Below, piece after piece: positions 31,611 through 42,896 of a stretch of DNA of 64,000 bases (position 1 is the first letter of the stretch; the number at the start of each line of letters is the position of its first letter). The position numbers were made by a program, and so were the translations under genes. The notes under the pieces were generated by a model, which saw nothing but the letters and a program-made list of their open reading frames with translations, was not told the DNA's origin and searched no databases. This DNA comes from Cololabis saira (Eukaryota; Chordata; Actinopteri; Beloniformes; Belonidae). Where the stretch lies: contig NC_084587.1 in assembly GCF_033807715.1 (NCBI RefSeq), positions 12,544,942-12,608,941 on the forward strand, written 5' to 3'.

Positions 31611-32089
31611 AGGCTCAGTTATGGTTCTGCGTCACACCAACGCAGAGCACACGCCGCAGCCGTGACGCCGTGCTGAACCCTTCAGACTTCTCCGTCTCTC
31701 CATTTGGTCGCGGTGCAGTACCCCCCGCGGCCACTAGTTAGCGATCTTTTTCTGAATGGTTTATCCGACTTTTTCCGGTCACAGTAAATCAAAGAAATAA
31801 GGACAACTATTGTGCAAAAAACAAAAACAAAAAAAATCACACATAAACGAAGAAAAGAGCCCTGGAAGTTCACTACTGATTCAAACCGGAAACCGGAAAT
31901 GCTTCGCTTTCAAACGAACCAATCACAGCCCTCTCGGTCTGCGTGTGTACGGCGTCTCCTCGACGCGTAGTTACAATTTTCGGGAGGTGCACGTCAGTGA
32001 CGGCGCAGGTGACGGCGTGTCCTCTGCGTCGATCCAAACCACACGCCGTAGGCACGGCGCCATTTTGACGCAGAAGCATAACTGAGCCT
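31611..32089. mobile_element. Harbinger-type MITE, copy 1
   Basis: The termini AGGCTCAGTTATGGTTCTGC (31,611) and GCAGAAGCATAACTGAGCCT (ending 32,089) are inverted repeats. TAA is duplicated (31,608-31,610; 32,090-32,092), a 3-bp signature of PIF/Harbinger. The interior is CpG-rich near both ends with repeated ACGC and has no transposase. It shares its core (AAGGACAACTATTGTGCAAA, AACCAATCACAGCCCTCTC) with the copy at 47,726-48,180. Confidence 0.8.
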
Positions 32090-32151
32090 TAAGTAACGTG
32101 ACGTTGTCTCCTATTTTCCTTTTGGCGCACATTACGTGACGTTGTCCTGAC

Positions 32152-32184
32152 ACACACAGACACACACACACACACACACACACG
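32152..32184. repeat. (CA)n microsatellite
   Basis: About 16 CA units. Confidence 0.9.
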
Positions 32185-32564
32185 TAGATGATCTGAAGTT
32201 TGTTTTTAATGTTTAGTTATTTGTTATCTATGTGTGGTTTAAGCGTTAGAATTTATCCCAACTGTTGTTTCATTATCTTTCAACACTTGTCTAAATACAT
32301 TCTGATTCATTTGAATGAGATAAGTTGTTTGTGTTTAATATTATACATATTTGTCATTTGTCTTTTTTTTTTATTATTTTGCGTTGGATCAATGTAGCAA
32401 TAAAATTGTTCATGCCATACAGCTCCTCAACCATCAGTTACGTGTTTCACATTCAGAGTTCAGGTAAAAGTGGCAGTCAATCAGCAAAAATGTCAGTTTG
32501 CTAGATAAAATATATTAATTCCTGATAAAATAACTTATGCTCATGTATGCATGTGAATGTACAA
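32185..32564. other. No gene recognised
   Basis: AT-rich sequence, nothing supportable. Confidence 0.5.
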
Positions 32565-33242
32565 TGTGCATTGAGGCTTCTTGCTTTGGGAATCCCGGTC
32601 TGTGATTGGACCGTGCCTCGGTGTTGCCGCTGCTCATTTGCATAAAGTTGAGATACTCTCAACTTCAAATTCACGCACTGGAGGCCTCCGACGCCTCTTG
32701 CAGTGAGCTTTCATTGAAAATGAATGGCAGTCGAATGAATGGCCGTCGAATGAATGGCCGAAACCAAACAGGAAGTCAGCCATTTTGAATTAATCGTGTA
32801 ATTTTGGCGCAATTTATGCCATTCCTTCGACTGCTTCTTCGCCCGAACCGCAACATGCACCCAGGTGTGTTAGACATCAAAATGTGCGTCTACATCTTGC
32901 GACAATGGGCATTACTTTTCTCAGTGAAAAGCGTTACCGTGGCGACGATAGACGCCAAAAAGCGCAACCCCCCTTCATTTCATTGGTCCATACAGATAAA
33001 AAATCATGCCTAAAGCCCCACAATACGGTTTGACATACATGCACGAAAATCGGTACACACCTGTATCATGTTGCAACTTAAAGAAAAGTCTCTTCGCGCC
33101 ATGGCCGAAGGCAAAGAAGAAGTTGGCCATTTTAAATTAATCGTGTAATTTTGGCGCAATTTATGCCATTCCTTCGGCAGTTAATGTGGCCCCAACCGTA
33201 ACGTGCACCCAGGTGTGTTATACATCAAAATGTCCGTCTAGA
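32565..33242 (-). mobile_element. 'GCAAGCAGCG' family, internal part (reverse), with inner duplication
   Basis: The region 32,795-32,990 is the reverse complement of 6,740-6,935 (AATTTTGGCGCAATTTATGC; GCACCCAGGTGTGTTA; CAAAATGTGCGTCTA). The block with GGCGCAATTTATGCCATTCC is repeated at 33,125-33,240, so two copies lie head to tail. A three-fold GAATGAATGGCCGTCGAAT-like repeat occurs at 32,720-32,765. The head (GCAAGCAGCG) is absent. Confidence 0.6.
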
Positions 33243-33757
33243 TCCTGCGACGAGGGGGCACGGTGGCGCAGCCGTCTCACAGCAAGAAGGTCCTGGGTTC
33301 AATCCCCGCCGGGGATGCTGTGGGCGCTGAAGTGCGTGTTAGTTCCCCCATGACTTCGGTGCCCACACCCTGGGTGGGGTTGGCGAAAGGACCTTTCTGT
33401 GTGGAGTTTGCATGTTTTCCCCGTGTTCCCTTGGTAGCTTATGTGAGCTACCCTCACAAAAACATGCACACAGTCCTGGGCTATACATGTCCCCCTCTGG
33501 CCAACCGGGGCGCCAGATGGGGTGGGGAGGATCTGATCCTTCCACACGCTACGTCCGGCCAGAGAAACCCCACCCTCCCTGGTGAAAAGATGCGGCCTGC
33601 TCACTCCTCAGGATAAGGAGGAGACCTGAGCTCAGTGCAGGGCGCTCCCGGGGTTGGTAGAGGATGGCAATGCCCAGGACTGTCACTTAGGTAGAGCACT
33701 GGGTTATGAAAATGGGGAAAAAAATCGGGGATAAAAATATATATATAAAAAAAAAAA
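33243..33757 (+). mobile_element. tRNA-headed SINE, longest copy in the window
   Basis: The head has pol III promoter-like boxes: TGGCGCAGCCGTC (A-box position) and GGGTTCAATCCCC (B box). The body includes CTTTCTGTGTGGAGTTTGCA (shared with the ATCC-tailed repeats at 36 and 39 kb), GGCCAACCGGGGCGCCAGAT and CTCCCGGGGTTGG. It ends in an A/T-rich tail with a TATATA and A11 run. Truncated reverse copies lie at 4,805-5,065 and 60,262-60,455. The tRNA likeness is confined to the head; this is not a tRNA gene. Confidence 0.8.
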
Positions 33758-33959
33758 GAAGATTTCCCAGCACAGGGCCTCCTCAGCGCATTTCCTCCAG
33801 TGCCTCTGATTCTTACCCACATTGCACTGCGTGCAGACCTTAGCCACAGCGTCCTCCTGGTGGGTCCCAAGCAGTCAACAAGGTTTTGGTTTCCCATGCT
33901 CTACAGCCTCCTAGTGGCGGAGCCCTGGCAGTTCCGTGGAGCGCAGCCCTCTTATCCCA

Positions 33960-34880
33960 GTTGGGGGGGGGGGGGTATGGCACCCATCCCTGGGCTGCCT
34001 TGAGGCCTGTGAAGATGTCCTGGGGGTGGGAGGTGTGAAAAGGTCGTGGTGAATGTCGGCAGTGGTGGGGGTGACGGGAGTGGTGTGGGGCTGGAGGTGG
34101 CAGTAGAGGGTCCGCTGGGGCTGGAGGGGTTGGAGTTGAATCTATTGAACAACAAGTTCAACTCGTTCGCATGTCGTTCATCCCCCTCAGCTGTGCCCTC
34201 ACTTCTCGTCTGGAAGCCGGTGATCTCTCTCATTCCACTCCAGATGTCCCTGGTGTTGTTATCCTCCAGCTTGCGTTCCAGTTTTCTTCTGTAATTATCC
34301 TTGCACTCCCTGATGCTGCTTTTGAGCTCTGTCTGTATCCCCTGTGATGATGATGAAGGCCCCGGGGTGTGGTGTCTGTAATCCAGCAGTCACAGCGTGG
34401 ACGGTGTCACACGCTGCTTCTGAGTTTCCAGACGGAGGAATAAAAACAGTGATGGGGATAACACTGGTAAACGCCCTCGGCAAATAATAAGGACGTAGTT
34501 CGACGGCAAAGAGCTTGATGTCCTGTCCCAACGAGCTCGATGGCTGCATATCCGCTCTTTAACAGTAACATGCCCGGAGTGACACCACCTGTTGTACACC
34601 GCAAGGCCACCTCCTTTCTTCTTGCCGATCGCGGTGTGACTCTGTTGGCTCGAACTGTCTGGAAGCCAGGCATGTTGACGTTAGAGTCCGGTATCTGCTC
34701 TTGGAGTCACGATTCCGTGAAACACATTATACTGGATTCTCTGTACTCCCTCTGTGTCCTGGCGAGCGCTTCCAGTTCGTCCACTTTATTCGCCAGTGAC
34801 CTCACGTTTCCAGTGATGACTGCAGGGATGTAAGACTTAAAATTTCTCTTCCTCATCCTCCGTTTCAGCCCTGCTCTATT
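33960..34880 (-). pseudogene. Rex1-type LINE, AP endonuclease and linker (broken)
   Basis: The minus strand starts with PAVITGNVRSLANKVDELEA and CFTESWLQ (the endonuclease N-terminal Asn and Glu motifs, 34,830-34,700), then VNMPGFQTVRANR, GGLAVY-like blocks, LRPYYLPR, FTSVIPITVFIPPSG and FIIITGD (the conserved G-D of GDFN, 34,350). The linker MREITGFQTRSEG, HANELNLLFNRFNS and a Pro-rich stretch ends at 33,960. In life this endonuclease nicks target DNA to prime reverse transcription. Multiple frameshifts are present; the reverse transcriptase does not follow (unassigned sequence and a SINE do). It may belong to the same insertion as the Rex1 piece at 29,592-30,815. Confidence 0.78.
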
Positions 34881-35095
34881 AGGTATTTAGACCTAAATGT
34901 TGCCCACTTGTTATTGGATCTCTCAGGGCGCATACTAATGTCAAATCTGAATGGGCCCACTTTCATGCAAGAGGGTTTTACATGATACTGCTAGTCCTTT
35001 ATTTTGTGACATGTCGGCTCAAAACAGACATATTACTAGAGACCCAAATACACAGGTTGAAATTGACAGGTTTTTCCCCCACTACCTACCTTCCA
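34881..35095. other. Unassigned spacer
   Basis: No motif recognised. Confidence 0.4.
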
Positions 35096-35208
35096 TTGTT
35101 TATGTAGTAATTGCTTGGGGGTTATGTTCTGGGTCTCTGGGAAGCACCTTGAGACAATTTGTATTGTAATAGACCCTATATAAATAAAGTTGAATTGAAT
35201 TGAATTAA
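35096..35208 (+). mobile_element. LINE/SINE 3' tail
   Basis: GGGAAGCACCTTGAGACAAT, then AGACCCTATATAAATAAAGT and a (TTGAA)n run is the familiar 3' terminus of a fish LINE with pentanucleotide tail; only the last about 110 bp are recognisable. Confidence 0.6.
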
Positions 35209-35658
35209 TGTTTTATTCCACAAAGAGTTGGTACAGTGCCAATTTAATGATAGTAAAAAGTTTTTCAAGAGGCACTAGTCACCATTCAATGGTGCAGTTA
35301 GCCTCATAGTTAAACTGTTCATTTGTAAGTTAATGTAAGTTTTATGGATTTCCCTGTAAGTCGCTTTGGACCATTAACTGCTAAGTACTGTGTTATAAAC
35401 AATGGCAGTCGCTAATGTAATATATGCTCAGAGATTCTTGAGTTTTAAAGATTGTGCTTGTATTTAAAATGCTGACAGTTTTGTCATTCTGATTGGAATC
35501 GACTTTGACTCAACATGGATTTTTCTCTGATGACTGACTTGGGGGAGGACTCGAGACTGGACTCGAGACTGGACTTCGTTTGACTACAACACTACTAAGA
35601 AGTATTCAAAAACATACTCTTTTCAGTAATTCATACAGAAGTGCCCATCTGTATAGGG

Positions 35659-35874
35659 CAGGGGTCTTCAACCCTGGTCCTAGGGACCCCCTGTCCTGCA
35701 TGTTTTAGATGTTGCCTTGCATCATCACACCTGATTCTAATTAATGGTCGTCATCAGCTTGTCATCCAGGTCTGCACAAGTCTGTTAATGACACAGTCAT
35801 TTGTATCAGGGTGTGCTGAAGCAGTGAACATCTAAAACATGCAGGGTCCTGGGGACCAGCGTTGAAGACCACTG
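35659..35874. mobile_element. hAT MITE, copy 2 of the 8,845 family
   Basis: CAGGGGTCTTCAACCCTGGT ... AGCGTTGAAGACCACTG, same interior as 8,845-9,075 (TTAATGGTCGTCATCAGCTT). The expected 8-bp duplication is not preserved, so it is older or damaged at one end. Confidence 0.85.
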
Positions 35875-35952
35875 GACACCATTGTAACACATTCAATTAA
35901 TGAACAAATGTAAAATAAACAGATCCAGATTGTCCCCCATTTTTATTTTATC

Positions 35953-36245
35953 ATCCATCCATCCATCCATCCATTATCTATACCCGCTTTATCCTTTGCA
36001 GGGTCACGGGGGTCTGCTGGAGTCTATCCCAGCTAATTTCAGGCGAAAGGCAGGGGTTACACCCTGGACAGGTCGCCAGTCCATCGCAGGGCCACATATA
36101 AACAGACAACCAGACACACTCACACTCACACCTACGGGCAATTTAGAATCATCAATTAACCTAGCATGCATGTTTTTTGGACTGTGGGAGGAAACCGGAG
36201 TACCCGGAGGAAACCCACGCAAACACGGAGAGGACATGCAAACTC
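35953..36245 (-). mobile_element. ATCC-tailed tRNA-headed repeat, 5'-truncated
   Basis: In plus orientation: (ATCC)n, TTATCTATACCCGCTTTATC, CCAGTCCATCGCAGGGCCAC, CTACGGGCAATTTAGAATCA, GTACCCGGAGGAAACCCACG, ending before the tRNA-like head. It is the same family as 38,795-39,175, which keeps the head. Confidence 0.75.
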
Positions 36246-37008
36246 ATATCATTTAGCATTTAAACAGAGTGGTTCTCTTTGAGGGTAACTTGAACAATCA
36301 AGTAATAATTGTGCAACTATTAACTAGTAAAATAGTTTACTATTATCTAGTAAAAAATAGTGTAAATTTAAACATAAATTTGAATTAAATAAAAACAGCA
36401 ACTCAACTTAAAATACCTGGCAGGCATGTAAACAAATAAGCAAATAAAAGTATAACAGTTTCAAAAAGTAAGGCCGCTGACTTGTATCTGCTGCAAGTCT
36501 GAAATGAGAAAAACTCAGGAAAACACACAACAGGCACACAAGCCTTTGAAATCTGCAAGAGAGAAAACAAACAAACAGAAACGGGAACAGGCAGAGACAC
36601 AAACAGCAACCATTTCAGGTCTCTAAAACTGGGCTACTGCGATTATCCGTCCCAAAACTGTGGGGTGAGTATTTAGGTGAGTGAGCAGGTGTGTATGTCT
36701 GTGTAACTGTGTGTGTGCAAAGTGAAAACAAGGCTTTACCTGAACTGCCACTACAGTGGAGGAGGGAGGGCACAACCGCGCCTCCCGAGAGACCAGAAGT
36801 CGACAATTTTCTCATGGTGCTGAGAAAATGTGCCACGTAAAGGAAAGGAATAAGGCCATTTTGAAATTGATAGCTAGAATTGTTCTTTGTTGATTTTTTT
36901 TTCTAAACTGCAGTCAATATACTGGTCTTGCAACTGAGGAGACCAGTTGCTGGAGGTTTAGAGAGGAATAGTCTTTTTATAACATTAAAGGTGTTACGTC
37001 TTCCTTGT
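36246..37008. other. No gene recognised
   Basis: Short open frames only; no motif. Confidence 0.45.
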
Positions 37009-37540
37009 CTAATTTTATTTTTAACTGGTGAAAGGTCTGGACTGCAAGAAGGCCAGTTCATGACCTGGACTTTCCCACACCACAGATATAGATTTTAAAT
37101 TGAGTGCAGAAAACAAGCTACATGGTTTCTCTCCTCCTTAGACTAGAGTTTAGAGGATGCAACGTTCATGGTTTCCAAATAGTTTCACATTTTGATTAGT
37201 CTAGCCACAGGACCAAGTCAGTCATGTCGCCAATTAACTTGATAGGTTGCAAGATGTTCCTCTTGGCATTTCATTTTAGTGCCACTTATTTTTCCGGGCT
37301 TTTGTTGCCCATGTTCCAACTTTTTTGAGATGTTCTGCTGCAGCTACCAAGTTCAAAATGAATTTTAATGAAATGGTAAAAAGTCTCACTTTCAACATTT
37401 TATATTTTTTCTATATCCTATTGTGAGTATTGTGAAGTGAATGAGATTTGCTAATCATTGCATTCCATTTTTATTTATATTTTAAACATCATCTCAACAT
37501 TTTGCATTGGGCTTTTTAAATGAATAAAAAGTAAATCAGT
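37009..37540. mobile_element. Decayed Tc1/mariner-like DNA transposon remnant
   Basis: Fragments recall a common fish Tc/mariner-type element in antisense: GGTCTGGACTGCAAGAAGGC, GATTAGTCTAGCCACAGGAC, CCAACTTTTTTGAGATG, and TGAGATTTGCTAATCATTGC followed by ATTCCATTTTTATTTA. The sequence is too diverged for a readable transposase. Recognition is by memory of the family, so class is tentative. Confidence 0.45.
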
Positions 37541-38530
37541 ATTAAAATAAATTTTTAGATTATTTAACTGATGTGCCAAGACATTAAAAAACAGACTGAA
37601 GTATTGTAACTAATGTTGTCAGCATCACCTAAGGAAAAAAAGAAAGAGATCCCCCTAAATGTGCTTTTTTTCTTCCACAACCCTTCATATCACTGCATTT
37701 ATGTCTCTACTCTCTTACTTTGTGAAAAGCTATAGATAAATGGTGACTTACATCGAGACAAAAAAGAAAGGCTGCCAGTTAGCTTCTACGTAATTATATA
37801 TAAAGAGCTTTTTCTAGGAAACAGCGTCTGATAAAGGAAAGCTCATGTGTCGTGATGGAAACAGTCATATCTGATGAGTAGCAGCTATTGCCTATTTTTT
37901 CCAATTGCAAGAATCACAACTTTAAAGTTCCAGTCATGGCTCTGACCTTTTAATCTGTAGAGGCCATTAAGGTCTTACTGCATAAAGACCCTCATTATAC
38001 TGCAAGCAGTTTTTGTATTTTATGGCTCATTATATCACAGAAACTTTCTTACAGAATGGTAGTTTTAGATGTTCAGGATTGCTTAATCCACTAAGATAAC
38101 ACTGAACATTCAAGCAGCACTGAAATAATGACTCTTGGCTAATGTATTCTCAGGGTTTTTCTCTTTTTTCTGAAGTGAACGATAACATGGGTTTTATTGC
38201 TTTGTAAGATATAAATATTGGTAATTTTTCTAGTTTTTCTCTTTCTTCTCTGTCCATTTTCAATGTCGCCCAGTACTTCCTCGCAGGAAGCCGTTGGATT
38301 ATTTCCCTATGATAATTTAAAGGATAGTCCTCATAAGGATCCTCACAGAGATATTGTTCTAAATATGGAAGAAATACAATTTATAAGAATGTCCTACTTC
38401 TGTTGTACAGACTGACGGTAGATGCAATAAATGACCAGCTGCAGTGTTCCTTTTTGCATTATAGGTGAAGGCCACTTCAGGAACTGCTTAGGTGTCCTAG
38501 TGTGTAATGCAGGGGGTGGAAGGGGTTGTC
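37541..38530. other. No gene recognised
   Basis: AT-rich sequence; possibly unique DNA. No exon-like frame could be supported. Confidence 0.45.
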
Positions 38531-38534
38531 CATG

Positions 38535-39412
38535 ATAGATGTTTACTTGGCCGACATCCTCCTCTCATTCACCTTCTCTGTGAAATCCAGAGAGCAGTCC
38601 AGGACAGAGCCGACCTGTCTGAACAGTTTGTTTCGTCTTTTCCTCTCTCCGCCTTTGTGCTGCTACTGTTCTAGCAGACCACTGCATAAAGGATAACAGA
38701 AGCTAACATAGTTCATAAAAGGTTCTGAGCAGTGATCTGCACACACCAAAGCACCTCAGTCTTCCCAGAAGCTGGCAATGACTCTGGCCCTCTACATCCA
38801 TCCATCCATTATCTATACCCACTTTATCCTTTGCAGGGTCACAGGGGTCTGCTGGAGCCTTTCCCAGCTCATTTTCAAGCGAGAGGCAGGGGTTACACCC
38901 TGGACAGGTCGCCAGTCAGAAAGGGCCACATACATACAAACAACCAGACATACTCACACTCACAGCTACGGGCAATTTAGAAGCACCAATTAACCTACTA
39001 CGCATGTTTTTGGACTGTGGGAAGACGCCGGAGTACCCGGAGGGAACCCACGCAAGCACAGGGAGAACATGCAAACTCCACACAGAAAGACCCCTGCTGG
39101 GCCAGGGAGTTGAACCGGGAACCTTCTTGCTGTGAGGCAACAGTGCTAACCACCAAGCCACCATGCTGCCTCCTTCCTGTACAGGTATCTGTATTGTGTG
39201 ACCAGTCCATTTTATCATTGAGGTAAACACCCATGAATTTGTACTGCTCCCCAATCTCAGTGTCCAAATCCTGGATGTTTACTGCAGTGTGTGGTGGTTT
39301 CTTGCTAAATTTGATCATCACCTACTTTGTCTCGCTGGCCTGTACTCCACATCGTTCCCCTGAGATACATGCCTAACAATGGCTGTATCATCGGAAAACC
39401 TTTGGAGGTGGC
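38535..39412 (-). pseudogene. Rex1-type LINE fragment, split by an ATCC-tailed repeat
   Basis: The minus strand reads [20 protein letters not shown] (39,400; an ADD-like box as S-D-D), MIKFSKKPPHTAVNIQ (39,320), GEQYKFMGVYLNDKMDWSHN (39,240), then is broken at 39,175 by the repeat, and continues beyond 38,790 with decayed C-terminal blocks (LEQ, DC, NE near 38,540-38,700). The first palm half is absent; the fragment meets an L2 piece of opposite strand at about 39,412. Confidence 0.7.
38795..39175 (-). mobile_element. ATCC-tailed tRNA-headed repeat, with head
   Basis: In minus orientation it begins with a tRNA-like head (GTGGTTAGCACTGTTGCC, GGTTCAACTCCC as B box), has CTTTCTGTGTGGAGTTTGCA and GTTCTCCCTGTGC in the body, GGCGACCTGTCCAGGGTGTA, and ends (ATGG)n. 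Inserted in Rex1 sequence. Confidence 0.8.
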
Positions 39413-39905
39413 AGAGTGTTGTGTCTGAAGTCCCATGTGGGTGCACGGGTGTCACACTGGGTGTCCCCCAGGGGTCAGTATTGGGTCTGCTTCTTTTCAC
39501 CATCTACCTCCTGCCCTTGGGCTCAATCCTCCATCACCATGGGGTCCATTTCCACTGCTACGCAGATGACACACAGATTTATATCTCCTCCAAACCCACT
39601 GCTACTATTCCTCCCACTTCCCTAACCAACTGTCTGGATGAAATCAATACCTGGATGAGCAAAAATTTTCTAAAACTCAATGGCAACAAAACTGATGCTC
39701 GGTTCCAATCCACCCTCACCAAGTCACAACTCTCTCCTGCTCCACCCATCATCATCGACGGCTTCCCGGTACCTTCTCCTCCCAAGTCAAGAGCCTTGGC
39801 ACTATCCTGGACAGCACCCTCTCATTTGCACCTCATATTTACAACATCACCCGGACTGCATTTTTCCACCACCGCAACATCTCCAGACTCCTAAGACTGC
39901 AGCTC
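39413..39905 (+). pseudogene. L2-type reverse transcriptase fragment (plus strand)
   Basis: The plus frame contains [20 protein letters not shown] (motif B region), [14 protein letters not shown] (catalytic Y-A-D-D), [16 protein letters not shown] and, after frameshifts near 39,700 and 39,790, FPVP and a [16 protein letters not shown] stretch. These are fish L2 palm-thumb blocks. The upstream fingers are missing at the junction with antisense Rex1 sequence, and the frame decays after about 39,790. Confidence 0.85.
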
Positions 39906-39939
39906 TGCATTCTGGCCTGGACCCTGAATTGTGAGGGGG

Positions 39940-40150
39940 ATTGTCTAATAAAATCAGCCAAATTTCTATTAATAAGAGCTGCACCGTCCCGGGTGGGATG
40001 AATGCTGTCTCTTCTAATCAGACCAGGCTTTCCTCAAAATGTGTTCTTGTTGTCAATAAAGGTCACGTTGTTCTTCAACTACGCTGTCTTTCAAGTGCAT
40101 TGGAAGACATTTTGGCACAAGAGTGGGTGCCATCATCTGATTTTTGTTTT
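39940..40150 (-). pseudogene. SGNH/esterase-like C-terminal fragment (LINE ORF1 type)
   Basis: The minus strand reads NVTFIDNKNTF, a stop, then [20 protein letters not shown] and INRNLADFI. The D-x-I-H-P block is the catalytic Asp-His motif at the end of SGNH-type hydrolases, and this version resembles the esterase module found in ORF1 proteins of some fish CR1/L2-type LINEs. The Ser and Gly/Asn blocks are not seen. One in-frame stop shows it is dead. Confidence 0.55.
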
Positions 40151-40629
40151 TATTTCATTTTACCATACTTTTACCTACTATTACCCCATGCTACTTAAAG
40201 CCCCAATAAAAGATACACACAAACAATGGACATTTCTAATTAATCTAGATGTTGTTACTAATTTTAGAGCAATATACCCGATAATGAAGGAGCAGAAACT
40301 GCAATTTATGAGTACTATACTTGCTACTCACATAGTTTAAACCCTGCTATGCTACACATTTAAGAGATCTATACAAAAAAAAAGCAAACTATGACAGGAA
40401 CATTGGCCGATTTAAATGACCGACATGGGTTCTTCACAAATCACACCACACAGTTTATTTGTAACAATGAAAGAACTTCCTTATGTGAGCTTCTGCCAGG
40501 CATAGATAGTAAAGGTTTGTACTACAGTATAATTTATACTGTTTTGAAATTACTTATGTGTTGTATTGATCAAATTGAAAATGAACCAATATTTTCCATA
40601 AAATGGGAAAATGTTACAGTTGCAATATC

Positions 40630-40745
40630 TGATATGTTGTTTATGCTTGATTGTGTCTAAAATACGGATTTATAAGATTTGCAGATTTGGTTTATTTGCA
40701 TTTCATACAGCCTCCCAATTATAACTGCACTGAATTGGATTTGTC
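40630..40745. mobile_element. Short remnant of the same Tc1/mariner-like family as 37,009-37,540
   Basis: GATATGTTGTTTATGCTTGA, ATTTATAAGATTTGCAGATT and CATACAGCCTCCCAA resemble the end of that family. Weak on its own. Confidence 0.35.
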
Positions 40746-42100
40746 CTTAATTGGATTGTATTGACGTTTTATTCCCTGTAAAGTTTTGTGCCCTAATAAC
40801 CATTACCTGTAAACATATTTTTTTCTCACTCAAAATCTTTGAGTCACCTCATTTTGGACCTGAATTAAAGTTGACACTCCTTATCATCTAACAACAGGCC
40901 CTAGGGTTGTTTTAATTCTGTAATGTTCCTTTAATATGAATAAAACAATACAAAACTGTTATCAAATTTAAAATGAGATGAGTGTTTACTATGTTGATGG
41001 GAGAAGTGGTCACGTTGGATACTGCAGTTGTTGTAGATTAGGTATCTTTGATCTTCCGAGTTCTGATCCGAGCTGTGCTCTTCTGAGCTATATCACAGTT
41101 CATTGTGTAATTCTATGCAAATCTTTGCAAACACTTTTAATTTTTTTTAAAGTAATTCCTGATTAAATTTGATACAAAAAGTAAATGGGGTGATATATTT
41201 TAGAATATCGACATTAACTCTGAAAGATACATGTAATAGAGTAGCTTCTGTATAGGTGTTTATACTGTTAAGGAATACGGTGATCGTGATTATTGTATGT
41301 ATGTATGCAGTGTTTTGTTTATTTCTATTTTGGATTCTATGTCCCACGGAAGGTGCACATTCTGCTGGGATGTGATTTTTAGAGATCTTTACTTATCTAT
41401 ACAGGAATTGTTATTTGAAACTGCCTTAATTGTATGGCTGATTAGTTCATGGAAAACATCTGGCTTGGGTTGCAACAATGCTCTGATTTGCCCATTACTA
41501 CCAGACCTGGGGTCAGTAGACTTTATAAGGAGGATATGGTTCAGTAAGGGAGAGGCTGCCTCAGTACCTCTTGACTATGTGGCAATTTGTTGTTAGTTTT
41601 TTCTTAAGTTTTTGTGGCCTGGAACACATTCAAACTTTTCTTTCATCTACAAGTCTGCTTCCTGTCACATCTTTCATTTCAAGGTATTTTATCTGAGAAA
41701 CGGCCGTTATACAATCCTCACTGGGTAACAATACATGACAGAAACTAATTTAAAAGATGACTTGAAAATCTTAGTCTCTTTGAGTAAATCTTGCATTCAT
41801 TTACTTTTAGTGTCATGAAAATACTTTAATAGTAAATATCTAGATTTATCAGTGCAGCAAATTTTGTACAATCAAATGAAACAAACAAAATAAAATTACA
41901 ACTGGAGGAAAAAACAAATTTTATGTAAATTAAATAAAAAGCTTAGAGGTAAATTAAAGCAACATTGTGTGGCGTTACCATAGTCACTCTCACACGCCCT
42001 TGGCTACCTCTGCGTAGGCAGAGAAGAAGAGCTGCATACAGATTTCTGTGTAACGTCATCACAGAGGTGCGTGGGCAGCTAGGGGGCAGAAAACAGTGCC
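40746..42100. other. No gene recognised
   Basis: AT-rich. A 99-codon frame (41,297-41,596) shows no motif. Confidence 0.45.
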
Positions 42101-42109
42101 CATTCCAGT

Positions 42110-42397
42110 ATGTTTAACAGAGCCAAGCTCCTAAGCAGAGATGACAAGGCTGTTAACCATACCAGCTGCAAAAGGATAAGTGGAAGTTGTTTAATATTTC
42201 TAGGAGATAACAGCACTTTGGCAAAAGTAGAAGAAGATTTTGGATCCAGGCAAGTAAAGGTGTGCAATGAAGTACCAAGAATCCCGAATGTGCCAGAAAT
42301 ATCTGTAGTGCACACTACTGTTCAAAAATGCATAATTCTGGCACAAGACTTTATTCGTGGTACAGACATTGAGAGGATGCTGTCAAATTACCTCTTA

Positions 42398-42400
<3 letters not shown>
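42110..42400 (+). other. Open frame of unknown nature before a CA repeat
   Basis: A frame starting at 42,110 (MFNRAKLLSRDDKAVNHTSC...) stays open into the CA tract. It contains ISVVHTTVQKCIILAQDFIR, which looks protein-like, but no family was recognised and there is no Kozak or splice support. It could be chance or a decayed transposon gene. Confidence 0.2.

Positions 42401-42435
<35 letters not shown>
42401..42435. repeat. (CA)n microsatellite
   Basis: About 16 CA units after TATA. Confidence 0.92.
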
Positions 42436-42438
<3 letters not shown>

Positions 42439-42494
42439 AAACGTATGGAGAAAAAAAAACAAAAAAAAACCAGCCGATATTTAGAGGCAGTTCA

Positions 42495-42775
42495 TGGAAA
42501 AGTAAGTACACCCTATAATTCATTGGCTTTATTTTCAATAATATTAAGTAATTGTTTTCTGTATGGCATCATCAATCTCTCACATTGTTGAGGAGGAATT
42601 GTGGCCCACCCTTCCAACTTCATTTGGTTCAGTGAAATTGTGAATGAGGATTTAGCTATTCATATGTTTTAAGTTCCTGCCACAGTCGAGTTGACGTCTG
42701 AACCTTGCCATGTTGACTTCCTTTTTCAGCGAGTCTTGTACATTTGTGTGTTTGGTATCATGTGGTATCATCACC
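42495..42775 (-). pseudogene. Tc1/mariner transposase, C-terminal part
   Basis: The minus strand reads MKLEGWATIPPQQCERLMMP and YRKQLLNIIENKANEL then a stop; IPPQQCERL..YRK is the C-terminal signature of a fish Tc1-like transposase. The outer end AGTAAGTACACCCTAT lies at 42,501. The rest is cut by the Rex3 insertion, and the N-terminal part lies at 45,080-45,340. Confidence 0.72.
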
Positions 42776-42896
42776 CCATCCTGGCTGAGCTGTAGCTGCT
42801 GAACAGATTTTAATTTTTAATCTAGAAAATGTTGGTGTAAAGGGATGTTTTGTGCCTAAACATTCAAAAACAATCCATCCATCCATCGTCCGCCGC

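Noticed and set aside
33243..33310. tRNA gene
   Set aside because: Only pol III box-like segments are present; no cloverleaf, acceptor stem or anticodon loop. It is the head of a SINE.
33860..34000. Possible zinc-knuckle-like coding stretch (CTQCNVG on the minus strand)
   Set aside because: Frames are broken and the cysteine pattern is incomplete; not distinguishable from chance.
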